Of a DNA stretch of 64,000 nucleotides, positions 1 through 10,830 are shown one piece after another. Within the stretch, counting starts at the first letter, position 1. Each line of letters starts with the position of its first letter. A program made the position numbers and the translations under genes. The notes below the pieces were generated by a model. That model ran no database searches. It was not told the DNA's origin and saw only the letters and a program-made list of their open reading frames with translations. This DNA is from Pterobdella sp. o SKG-2022 (Eukaryota > Annelida > Clitellata > Hirudinida > Piscicolidae): contig OZ038327.1 in assembly GCA_964035795.1 (NCBI GenBank), forward strand, positions 1,438,770-1,502,769, written 5' to 3'.

Positions 1-270
1 GATATCTCTAATGATGATGAAGCTTTGATGATGATAACTCTAATGATGATGATTTCTCTAATGATGATGAAGCTTTGATGATGATATCTCTAATGATGAT
101 GAAGCTTTGATGATGACATCTCTAATGATGATGAAGCTTTGATGATGATCTCTAATGATGATGAAGTTTTGATGATGATATCTCTAATGATGATGAAGCT
201 TTGATGATGATCTCTAATGATGATGAAGCTTTGATGATGATCTCTAATGATGATGAAGCTTTGATGATGA
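1..270. repeat. Tandem repeat, about 9 copies of a 29-32 bp unit
   Basis: The segment is built from imperfect copies of a unit containing atctctaatgatgatgaag followed by ctttgatgatgat. Copy length alternates between about 29 and 32 bases because one GAT triplet is gained or lost. It starts at the window edge, so its true left end is not visible. No open frame, promoter or gene relation was seen. Confidence 0.9.
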
Positions 271-394
271 TAATTAAAATATTTTTAAAAAATCAATAAA
301 ATTAATAAACTAAATTCTGAGAAGCAAATCACAATACTAACACTGATAAAACTGATAACTACAAACGAAGTAGATATAAGTTAACTTCTATTTC

Positions 395-477
395 AAGTGA
401 GTCGACCCTTAGGCCACCCCTAACTGGGGTTTCAGTTGCGCAATTGATTGGTTTCACAGGGCGCTACTCTATGTGGA
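395..477 (-). repeat. Dispersed repeat family, copy A (83 bp)
   Basis: This 83-bp block is nearly identical to 16939-17021, with related copies at 40840-40921, 32957-33017 and 33439-33490. Read on the minus strand it contains TGGCCTAAGGG, which resembles the A box of a tRNA promoter (consensus TRGYNNARNNG). That makes a SINE-like origin possible, but no convincing B box follows. Flanks of the copies are unrelated, so this looks like a mobile or formerly mobile sequence. Confidence 0.7.
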
Positions 478-986
478 AAGAAACAATGAAAAATATAACA
501 AAATACTAAAACGGTTCTGGAAAATTTGAGATACTTTAAAACAAGAAATAGACGCATAAAAATAAACCTAAATCAAATATAAGATTATGAATAGAATTTA
601 GCCTAACGGAAATAGATGGAAGATCATGTAGAGCAATAAAAACATGAAGCCACCTCAGTATAGGAGAGGTTAAACCGGATTTAAAAGTTTGTATCTATCT
701 ATCTATCTATCTGTCTGTCTATAGTTTAGCCCAATTGCTATGGGAACTTAATAAAGGTAAAAAACGATGATGATGACGTAAGAATATGGAAGGAATTTGA
801 AACATTTGAATGGATCAATAAAATATATAAATAATAATCTTCTTCTTCATCCTCCTCTTCTTCCATTTTTAATCATCTCTTTCTTCTTCCTAAGTATGTT
901 TTTTCATTTATCATCATTTTTATCTTCTTTCTTATTACGTATTCTCCCAACTTCTTTTTCTCATTACATATTTATCCTCCTCTTCC
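478..986. other. Non-coding stretch downstream of the ACOT7-like gene
   Basis: No gene was seen. The stretch holds a short (TATC)n tract near 693-720 and a sequence ending in cttaataaagg near 747-758, which looks like the 3' end of a degraded repeat. It then becomes a T/C-rich region that forms the 3' flank of the minus-strand gene ending at 987. Confidence 0.6.
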
Positions 987-2757
987 TCATTTTTTATCCA
1001 TCTTACTCCTGTTCTCTTTTCTGACGTTGTACCTTTTGCTTCCTTCCTCAAACCTCTTTTTTTCCTCCTCTGTGCTTATCTGTTCAATAATAATAATAAT
1101 AATCATAATCATAATAATAACAAAAACAATAACAATTACCAAAAGTTGCGGGATACTCTTGGTCTTGCCGTTGTTGCCCATGGAAACGTATGTAAAAAAG
1201 GCGTCTGCTGCTTTGAAGGGCAGTCTGCTGATGTTATTATTTCTTTATCATCATTTTCCTTATTATTTTATTTATATTATTTTCGTTGTTATCATTATTA
1301 TTTTCGGTTTATGTTATTCAGCAATCTAATTAGATATTTGCCTACCTCCAACCATGTTCTATCTCCTTATCTACCTACCTGCTGTTATTGAAAGGGTCTT
1401 CCACATAAACTTCCACCTCCACCTCCATTGATTTGTTGCTTGTGTAGATGCATTTGCCATGGATGGTTAAGAGCTGGCCTGGAGTCGATTATTATTATTA
1501 TTATATTGTTTGAGCTATTATTATTTTCTTTCATCATCATCACCACTATTCCAACAACCACCTATTTCCACTCTCAACATTATCGTTCCTCACACCTCTC
1601 CTCCCCCAATCCTTAACTCTAACTCCCTTTCGCCACTAGAACCCCCACCCTTAGTCCTTCACCACACTCCATCATCATCATCATCATTACCCTTCTCTCC
1701 ACCCACCAATCCTGATCTTATCATAGAAGTTAGTGGCATCCATGCAAGCAGTTACAACGTTAGTATTACAGTGTTTAGCTGCCACTATGCCAGCACATTC
1801 GTCCATTAGTTTTAAAAGAACTCCACCTGGGAATAGTGGAATTGGTGGGTAGTGGTGAAATGGGATGTGTTATGGTGGGGCAAGACACGTGGGTAGTTGA
1901 AAAAAATGGTAATGAGTGGGACGGGTAAGAATAGTAGATGACTTATGGTTAGAATGGTGAAAAAAATTAACATCTCAAATTTTTCATTTAACTACTCTCA
2001 TATAATAACATAACCCCTCTTTCAACCCTCAGCTCAACTCTTTCATGGAAAGATATATAATATTAAAATGATGATATAGTATCAATGAACACATAACTCC
2101 CTCCCTTCCTCCTTCCTTCCCTACCTTTACACAGTTTGCCGCCAAAGACCACATCATTTGAGCCCACCATCATAGATAGGCATGTTTCAGAGAAGGATGG
2201 AGAGTGTTTAGGAGAGTCTTTATGAGAAGGGTGGGATGTTGGGGTAGAAGGTGGGTGGTGGTGGTAGGATAGTGGATGTGTGTAATAGATAGATGTGTAA
2301 TGGTGGAATGAAAAAAATGGCTGAAGATGTACGTGATTAATCAGTATGGTTATTCTAATTCTCATCATCAACATCATCGTCGTCACCATCCATGTCATAA
2401 TTCCCACCATTTATACCACCACCACCCTCATCCTCATCACCACCACCCCACCCACTTTTCTCCACAAAACAAAAGCATTTAGGGTCGGTAGCAGACGCTA
2501 AAGTCATAATGGGAGAAGATCGGCTAGGCTTGAGGAGGTTGGTGTTGGGAGTAACGGGGTTTCCCTTGATGAATGGGTTGTACCTGAAGATTGGAAAGAG
2601 TAGGAAGGGGTTTAGAAGGAGTGGGGGGGGGGTGTTTTGGGAAGAATGGTTTAAATGATCATGAAGGTGAAACTAAACTACCATGTGTTTTATTCAAAAA
2701 TGTTACACTAACATACACGTACACACAAAACCAAAAAAATACCACACAGACAAAAAC

Positions 2758-2816
<59 letters not shown>

Positions 2817-4006
2817 CGATTCAGACTCGCCCCTCAGAAAAGTGCTACTTAATTGGGGTACTTCAGTCAGTTGCTCCTTATCATCATATGCTACATACCA
2901 AAGGTGTGCTCGGTTGGTGGTGCGTTTGATGGCTGTTGGTGGAATGAGTTGGTGATGGCTGAAGAGTTTTGGTGGTCTTGGTTGGTAAAAAAGGTGGTAT
3001 AGTTGATGGGTTGGATGGTTGAATTTGGGATAAAGTGTTATGAGGTGAAATATGTAGTGGTTATTAAGCTATGATGTATTTTTGATAAGACAAGATTAGA
3101 GCAGTTTGTGTGAAATTAAAAAATAGACTTAAATTTGAAATTGACCAAAAATTTCTTCTGAAAACAACATAAATATCCAACCACCAAAATCCTTAATCCA
3201 CCAAACTCTCCAATAATGTCACCCAAAACCAATCTCTTCTTCTTACTTTCCCCCAAAATAACCATGCCCAAAAATCACCAACCCTTGATGATGTCCTCAG
3301 CAACCACAATAACTTCCACGAGAATGGAGTTGGTGGAAGTGAAGATTATCTCGGCTGTCAACTCCACCACTTCCCCAATCTTCATCGGCTGCATAAAATC
3401 AACATTCTCTATCCTCACCAAACTTGTGTATACTTTTGGGGACCCCTATAATGGTGACGATGATTTTTGGAGGAGAGAGAAAGGGGTGGGGGTTGAAAGT
3501 AAGTCAACATACTAAAATTTCATGAAATATTCCATAAAACTAACTTTCTTGGCAGCATAGTTGCAGAATTTGCTGGAAAGAATAATTCCAGCTTCTTCTA
3601 GAAGTTTTAGTGTGGTTCCTCCATGAACATTTCCATACACATTGGCATCATTTGGTACTGTTAGTCTGATGGGTGTGAAGTTATGGGGTGGGTGAAATAA
3701 GTTGGTAAAGTGAGATGTGGTGAATGGTGAGATGGGTGTAATGTGGCAAAAGCAAAGGTGGATTGGGTGGAGTAAAATGTAGTGAAAAATGGAATGAGTA
3801 AATCAATAATTTAGTTATAACGATTAAGTGAGTTATGTGGTCAAGTATAAATCAACTTAAATTGAAATTAATTATATCAAACACTTTTAATAAGATCATT
3901 TAGTTATCAACCTGGAAACAGTAACCCCTTTGATGAGATTTTGTAGTGGAATATCTAGACTTGTTTGTTTTTCCATGTTACAGTTGGATTTTGCATCATA
4001 GAACAT
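987..4006 (-). CDS. ACOT7: Cytosolic acyl-CoA thioesterase, ACOT7-like, two hotdog domains, 10 exons
   Basis: The product should hydrolyse long-chain acyl-CoA to free acid and CoA in the cytosol. Exons in coding order: 3912-4006, 3545-3665, 3283-3445, 2815-2932, 2456-2583, 2125-2217, 1707-1826, 1379-1478, 1140-1227 and 987-1079. All junctions are GT-AG and keep phase, giving 372 residues, close to ACOT7. Domain 1 contains NDANVYGNVHGG and LLEEAG, then RIENVDFMQPMKIGEV. Domain 2 contains GGVLLKLMDECAGIVAAKH and YTSNKSMEVEVEV, and the C-terminus has EEEKKRFEEGSKRY, as in ACOT7. The domain-2 KLMDE aspartate and the domain-1 GNVHGG asparagine, the catalytic pair known from mouse Acot7, are both present. 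The domain-2 HGG is KGG here. The start at 4006 is preceded by an in-frame TAA; a second in-frame ATG lies at 3976. The gene is head-to-head with CDC123. Confidence 0.92.
2762..2814. repeat. (CA)n microsatellite directly at a splice donor
   Basis: This is an uninterrupted AC/CA dinucleotide run. On the minus strand it reads (GT)n and begins exactly at the 5' splice site after the ACOT7-like exon 2815-2932, so the donor GT is the first repeat unit. Confidence 0.9.
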
Positions 4007-4399
4007 TGATTAAAAAAAGACTAGCCCGTTATCCGGAATTTTGGGAAGTATATAAATAGAACTAGAGAAAGTTCGGAATAAGTTTTTAATTAATGATGTA
4101 ATTTGAGATTCTAAGTGGTTTTAATATCGACTCGTGTGTCCTATTTCTTATGCAATATCTCTAACCTAATGTGGTGTCATATAATGCCTGTCACTACTTC
4201 GTTTCAATTGGTTCAGATATATTATAATAATTTTGAAAGAAATTTTTCAAAATATAATTCTAGTTGAAATAAATGTTCAATTTTTATAAAAATTATCTAG
4301 AAAATATTCTTCAAATATAAATAATATGAAAATATTCAACAAATTATAAAAGTTAACTTGAATATTTAAAAATGCATGCTTAACTTTCAGTTTTAAATC
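4007..4399. promoter_or_regulatory. Shared upstream region of divergent ACOT7-like and CDC123 genes
   Basis: About 390 bases separate the two start codons, which point away from each other, so the region probably holds both promoters. It is AT-rich with no repeat array and no clear TATA box that I would defend. A good 3' splice site, aactttcag, ends at 4390, ten bases before the CDC123 ATG. It suggests a 5'UTR intron or a spliced-leader acceptor. Confidence 0.55.
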
Positions 4400-5755
4400 A
4401 TGAGTTACTCAAACGTTATAGACTGTGCCATCAGAAACTGGTATCCAAAATTCAAAAAAATTACCTTCGAATCACTTTTCATAGATATCGACACAGATTT
4501 CCTAACCTACTTGAACGAAGACGGTATCCACATCCCGGAAAAAAACGAAAAACCTCAAAAACTTTTGAAATTCATTGATAAAGTTGAAAAAGCGATAGAA
4601 AAATTAGGCGGGGAAGTGATTCCAAAATTTACATGGAGCGTTCCCAGAGATGCCGCTTGGATGAAGACGGGACAGACGACAAAATGCACAGATGCCACTG
4701 ACGTCCTAGTTTTATTGAAAAGTTCAAATCAGATTACTCACGATCTCGATCATGCTTTTGATGAGTGTAATGAAGAAGATTTTCATGAGAATAATGATCA
4801 TATGAAAGAAAATAATTTTTCACATAATCAACCAGAAAAAGCCAAAAAGCATAATTATACTAATAAAAAAAATTCTGACCACAATCCCAAAATCTCAATA
4901 AAACCCAAAACTTTCACCGACCACAGCCTCTGTCTAAGAAGATGGCATGAGTTGAACCCAGGTCAAGAATTTCGGTGCTTCATAAAATCCAACAAACTCA
5001 TAGCAATCTCTCAGCGCCACACCAACTTCTACCACTCTTGGTTGGAAGCAAAACTCAACTCATACAGAGACTCGATTGAGAAGTTTTTTACCACCAAAAT
5101 CATGGGTAATTTCAGTTGTAGCAACCACATCATGGACATATACATAAAAGATAATGGGGGCATATTATTGGTGGATTTCAATGTGTACAACCCATCCACC
5201 CACCCGCTGTTGTTTACCTATGAAGAGCTGGAAGAAATCCATAAAACCATAACTGTTGGAATGGATATCAACACATCTGACATTCAAAAAGAATCTCATC
5301 CACCGATTTATAAAACCATCTCAAATAATCTTCCACCTGTTTATAACACAAAAAACAATAGACCAACCAATAATATCTATCTACCTAGTGGTAATGTTTC
5401 CACATTAAAGACTGGTGCTCTACCTAATAATAGTATCACTTCACCTTTTCAGAACATTATAGATAAAAATCTATCATTAAATAACATAGACCCAACAACC
5501 AATAATATTGAAGCTACTAACACAGTTCCAACATCCAATAGTAACTCCACAATCCCATTTCGAATCATCCAATCAGAATCCACCATTCAATCTAATATAT
5601 ATGGTTGGGATGCATATCCCGAAGACCTGCTTCACATCACCAAAGGATTGGATATGGATAAGTTCAATGATTTGGTCAAGATGGATATCCAAAAGTTTGA
5701 TGAGGATGAAGAAGATGATGATGGTTATGATGATGATGATAGATATGAAGATTGA
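4400..5755 (+). CDS. CDC123: CDC123 (D123 family), eIF2 assembly factor, single exon
   Basis: CDC123 is an ATP-grasp-like protein that binds the eIF2 gamma subunit and promotes assembly of the eIF2 translation initiation complex. The ORF is 451 residues, longer than the roughly 336 of human CDC123. Family blocks are in order: an N-terminal IRNWYPKF (11-18), LGGEVIPKFTWSVPRDAAW (69-87), LLKSSNQITHDL (105-116), RRWHELNPGQEFRCFIKSNK (180-199), AISQR (202-206) and LLVDFN (256-261, ATP-grasp metal-binding DFN). The extra length is an Asn/Lys/His-rich insert at about 121-175 and an Asn/Thr/Ser-rich stretch at about 290-395. An acidic C-terminus (DEDEEDDDGYDDDD) follows. The gene has no intron while all neighbours are split. 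Likely polyadenylation signals (aataaa) lie within about 40 bases of the stop codon at 5756. Confidence 0.93.
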   Translation: MSYSNVIDCAIRNWYPKFKKITFESLFIDIDTDFLTYLNEDGIHIPEKNEKPQKLLKFIDKVEKAIEKLGGEVIPKFTWSVPRDAAWMKTGQTTKCTDATDVLVLLKSSNQITHDLDHAFDECNEEDFHENNDHMKENNFSHNQPEKAKKHNYTNKKNSDHNPKISIKPKTFTDHSLCLRRWHELNPGQEFRCFIKSNKLIAISQRHTNFYHSWLEAKLNSYRDSIEKFFTTKIMGNFSCSNHIMDIYIKDNGGILLVDFNVYNPSTHPLLFTYEELEEIHKTITVGMDINTSDIQKESHPPIYKTISNNLPPVYNTKNNRPTNNIYLPSGNVSTLKTGALPNNSITSPFQNIIDKNLSLNNIDPTTNNIEATNTVPTSNSNSTIPFRIIQSESTIQSNIYGWDAYPEDLLHITKGLDMDKFNDLVKMDIQKFDEDEEDDDGYDDDDRYED

Positions 5756-5758
5756 ATA

Positions 5759-6095
5759 GTTTTGTTATAATAAAATGACAGAAATAAAAGAATAATAAAT
5801 CACAATAATAACAATAAAAAAATATTGTTAATGATAAATTATTTCATAATAATAATGAAATTGCTCAAATATTAAAGAAATAATAAATGAATTTCTTCAA
5901 TAAAAAAAAATTTGTTTAAATAATAAAATCGTACCACAGAATCATTTATTGATTAAATTTGCCACCAAAAACGCCAAATAGAAGTGAATTATGTAGCGTT
6001 CAATTCTAAATTATAGTTTAAAATATGTTTCACTTTTAATAAGACTAAATTGCCCAATCTTTAATCTAAAACTACTAAGCAAGACAACAAAAATT
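5759..6095. other. Short convergent intergenic region
   Basis: These roughly 340 bases lie between the CDC123 stop and the stop of the next, oppositely oriented gene. They are AT-rich with several aataaa-like hexamers usable on either strand. No ORF or structured RNA was seen. Confidence 0.6.
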
Positions 6096-9000
6096 CTAAA
6101 ACTTATGAATAAAATCGTTTAAAACTTGGGCGCTATATGAGTTATTATCTTTTTTACTTTTAAACTCTTTCCGGTTTACTAGCAGACGCTTAAGTTGTTG
6201 TTTACTTACACCAAGATGAATGCCTCGGATGTATTTCCGGTTGAAGCTGCCATCCCTCTGAAGGTTGAATTCCATATTTGGTAATGAAGAACGTTTAATA
6301 ATATTAGATGATATAATATAAAAGTTAAATTTAATATGAATAATAATAATTAGTAAAAATTTTAATAGAAAAGAAAAAACTAATTATTAATAATAATATA
6401 AACAAAACCACTCGCTTTAAAAGTCTCAAAGACCGACATAGCTTCATCACAATCATCACCACCATTATTATTTTTATTATTATTACTATTATCAAAACCA
6501 CCAAAGCACAATTTCAGATCCTGCACCCCACACCCCTCGACAAAATGTCGCTGTAGTTTGGTGTAGTTGTTCAGTAGGAAGGTTGAGGCATTGTGGAGGT
6601 GTGCTATTCAGGGGGAAAAAAAGAGAAGGGTGGGTTAATAATAATAGAAACAATAATAATAATAATAGAAACAATAATAAAAATAATAGAAACAATAATA
6701 ATAATCATAGAAATAATAATTATCATTCCAACCAAATAAAAAACAATCCTTCTAATTAATTTATTTTAAATAATAACAATAATAATATGACAATGAATAA
6801 AACCAGAAATGTTCATAACAAAAATATAAATAACAATAATAAAAAAATTAAAAACTAATAATAACCTTTATCAACATCCGGAAAAAGATCTTCATCCGTA
6901 AACAGTATACTATCCCTAAACTCGTCTGCGTAACTATTATTTTTATTATTCTTGTTGTATTGCTGGTAGTTGTATTGGGGATCTAAAAGGTTGAAAAGTT
7001 CGCCTGTGTTTCCGCTTCCGGTTGATTTTTCTTCTTTTTGATCTTTGGTGTTTTCATTCTCTTTCCTTTTAAATGAAGTTGAAAAGTGATAATGATAAAG
7101 CAGCAAAATTTATTGAAATAATAGTGAAAATGGTGATAGAAAAAATTTTTAAAATAATAGAAATAAAAATGCGAATAATAAGACCAATAATAGTACCAAG
7201 CTTACTTTGCAAACGAATGCTCAAAGCTCTTCAATAGTTTCTTGTCTTGTTGCCCTGTTGCTTCTAAATAACAACAACAATAATGCGAATGAATACAGAA
7301 AAATGAAAAAAAATATAATATAAAGGATATTAAATAGAAATCATCAATTAAATAATAATAAATAAACCTACTGAATCTATTTTTAATGAGAGTTGTCGTC
7401 GTATTGATGTAATTGGCACACAAATTTTCTACGATGACGTCATCGGAAATAAAGCCGTGTGATTGGCCAGTTTTATGGTTTTTATTATTCTTATTACTAT
7501 TGTTATTTTTGTTGTTGTTTTTGGCGTATAAATAGAGATCTGTGGAAAATTTGTGGAGAGAGAGGATGAGAAGCTGAATGGAATTGTTATTATTGTATTT
7601 ATTTTTATTATGATTTTTATTGCTTACGAAAATCGAAAGTGAAGAACAAAAATTGAAAGAATAACAAACTTTGAAAAGCATAAATACAAAAATCTCTCTC
7701 TCCTTTTCCTGTTCCGGTTCACTATCTTTGGCACTACCAGATTTAGTTTCACTTTCATTTGTTTCTTTTTTGATGTTTTTATTTCCATTATTTTTATTCA
7801 TAATTTTCACTCCATCATCGGGATTCACTTTTAAATTAACATCTTCACTTTTAGTTTGTGCTTTCACAACTTCATCACTTTTATTTTTGTTATCATTTTC
7901 GCTTTTAGCACAAACATTCTTATCATCTTCTTCACTTTTACACACCGACATTTTACTTTTATCACTTTTACTCTCCATTTCATTATCGACCCTAAAACAT
8001 AAATCCAATAGCGGATATGGTAGTTGGGCGATAAAATCTTTAAACTTTTTCACAAAGTTTTGCAACAACTCCCATTCATTTGGGCAGTCTGCAATGATGA
8101 TGGGGGTTATCATTTTTATCATAATAATTATTATTTTGGTTATGATTGTTATTATTTTTTAGTATGGTTTATTATTATATATTGAAATTCTTTTTTTCAT
8201 TACAACCGAACCTCTATCCTACCACTAGCCCCACCCTCCTCCTTTTCCCAAAACTCTACCTATTTCTTCCCCCATCACCATTATTCCTTAATCCCACTAT
8301 CAACCCATTCTCACCACACCAACCTCCATCACACCTCCTTTCTTTCCACCATCACTTCCACCCGAACCCACTTCCCATCACCACCCATTCCCTCTGCTCT
8401 CTTCCCCCCACAAACCTCCATCGACCACATACTCTTTAGAAGGCCTACACCCACATAGCAGACGATTTTCAGAAAAGAAATAAAATGGCGGATGGGGTGA
8501 TGGTCTTGGCGGTTTTTTGGGGTTTTGTTCCGTTATTTTTTTCATTAATGGCGCCGAAACTACCCCTAAAAAATTTACCGCGTTTTTGTCATTTTTCTGT
8601 TCTGTTTGTGCGTTTCTTTCTGTATCAGTCTTATTTTTCTGTTCTTCTGTGTTTTTCTCTATCCCCTCTTCAATGTGTATTCTCTCATCCCTCTCTCCAT
8701 CCAGGTCTCTTTTCTCCGTCAATAGGGACTCTTTGGGGGGTGGGGGAAGGGGTGGTTTGGTGTTGGGTTTTCTTGAGAGTTTGGGGGAAGATAGTAACGC
8801 TTTTAGAGATGGTAGTAGTGATGATGTTTTGTTATGATTGTTATTATTATCGTTATTATTATTATTATTGTTATTATTATTCTCATTTTTGTTATTATTA
8901 TCAATGGTTTCAAGTGGGAACGGAGGAGGAGGAGCGGGTCTTTTCTTTGATGACGACGACGAAGATGGTGGTAGTGATGATAATGCTGTGTCCAATAATG

Positions 9001-10794
9001 GCGATGATAATGATGTTGTTGGTATTGATAATGATCCCAAAAGATCTTGATCTTCAAAAAGAACTTGGAAGAAGACACTGAATATTATGAAAAAAAAAAT
9101 AGTAATAATAATAATGAAAAAAAAATAATAATGAAAATAAAAAAAAAATAATAATGAAAAAAAAACAAATAATAATAATAACAACAAAAAAAAGTTACTG
9201 GTAAACTTGGTCTGCCAAGAGGGTGGTTAAGAAAGAAGTCTGAAAAAAATTTTTTTTATTATTGTTTTTATTGCGGTTTTTTTTTAGATAATTTGAATAA
9301 AAATAAAGAAAATAATGTAAATAGAAACAATTTCATTATTTTTATTATTACAGTTAGATTTGATAATCATAATAATGATTTTATTATCATCTTTATTGTT
9401 ATTATTATCCCCACTTGCCCCTACATACCACGTCACCATTGGAATTCATATACGGAAGCAGTAAAGAGGGGAGCAAGTGTGGTTTGAAGATCATTATCAG
9501 GATTAAAAATGTGTGTGTCAACTTGCTTGTTTGTGTGTCTGTGATTATTATTTTATTGAAATAAAAGACAATTTTTTGTTGACAAATAATATCATTTTAA
9601 AAGTTTTTTTTTCGATGTTGAGAACAATTTTACCGACGTTATTGGAATTCCTCACGGTCAAAAATCGAAAAAAAATTATGAGAATTAAAACAACAACAAT
9701 AATAAAAATAAAAATCTTCCACCTGATTGGTTGGAATCTAGAGCGTTCTTCACCAGGTCGCATATCAGAGAAGATTTCCCGCTGAAAAGAATCTTGAAAA
9801 AAAAAATAATAAAAATATAAATAAAAACAAAACTAAAAACAACAATGATGATGATGATAATAATAATAACCTGAACAGTGAGGGGTAGCGACGTAGGATT
9901 GATCTTCAACAGACACAACAACACAGACCTAACACTGGTCATGCCCAATGACTCACAACTTTTATTATTATTATTATTATCATTAGTAGTATTATTAATT
10001 TTATTATTTTTACTTGTTATTGGCTTCCTTTATCTTCCACTCTCCCACCATCACCCCTAACCATTGGCTGTTTGAACCGGCTAGTCTGCTCTGCATGCTA
10101 ATAATAATGATAATAATAATAATAATAAAATAATAATAACTGAATAATAATAATAACCATTCTAGAATATCATCATCATCACCACCCAAAACAACGAGAA
10201 GAATTAAAAGCATGTTGTTGTGATTGTTGATGCTTCTAAGGTCAACATTGTTGCCAATATCGCTCAATAAAAGATCCTGAAAAGTGCGGCAACTTCCAGT
10301 GAATGTTATAGCACTTTCTTTCAAAACGCTCCAAATATTATCTATGTAGTATTTGGGATCTTTGGATATGTTTGAAAACCGGAAACAGAAAGATTCTAAA
10401 TGTTTGGATAAGAGAGGTAAAATTATTTTGTTTTTTTCTTGGATAAAATATTTATGTAATACCCTCCTTAGTTCTTTGTTTTCTCGGCGCCATTTCTCTA
10501 CGTCATTTCTTAAAATCAATTTTTCTTTTTTTTTCCGGTTATCATTATTATCATCACAAGTAGTATTACTCCGATCATTTATTTTATTGATTTTATTATC
10601 ACTGCTATTATTATTATTATTATTAATATTACCATCATTCTTTTTACCACCGCCACTTTTACCGTCATCATTATCATCCCCACCATCATCTTCTTCATCC
10701 TCTTCCACCCACACATCCCTACAAAACCTCATAAACATCACATCCCTTAACCACGTTTCCATCGTCTTCAGTTTATCTAGAGTGTTACTGTGGG

Positions 10795-10830
<36 letters not shown>

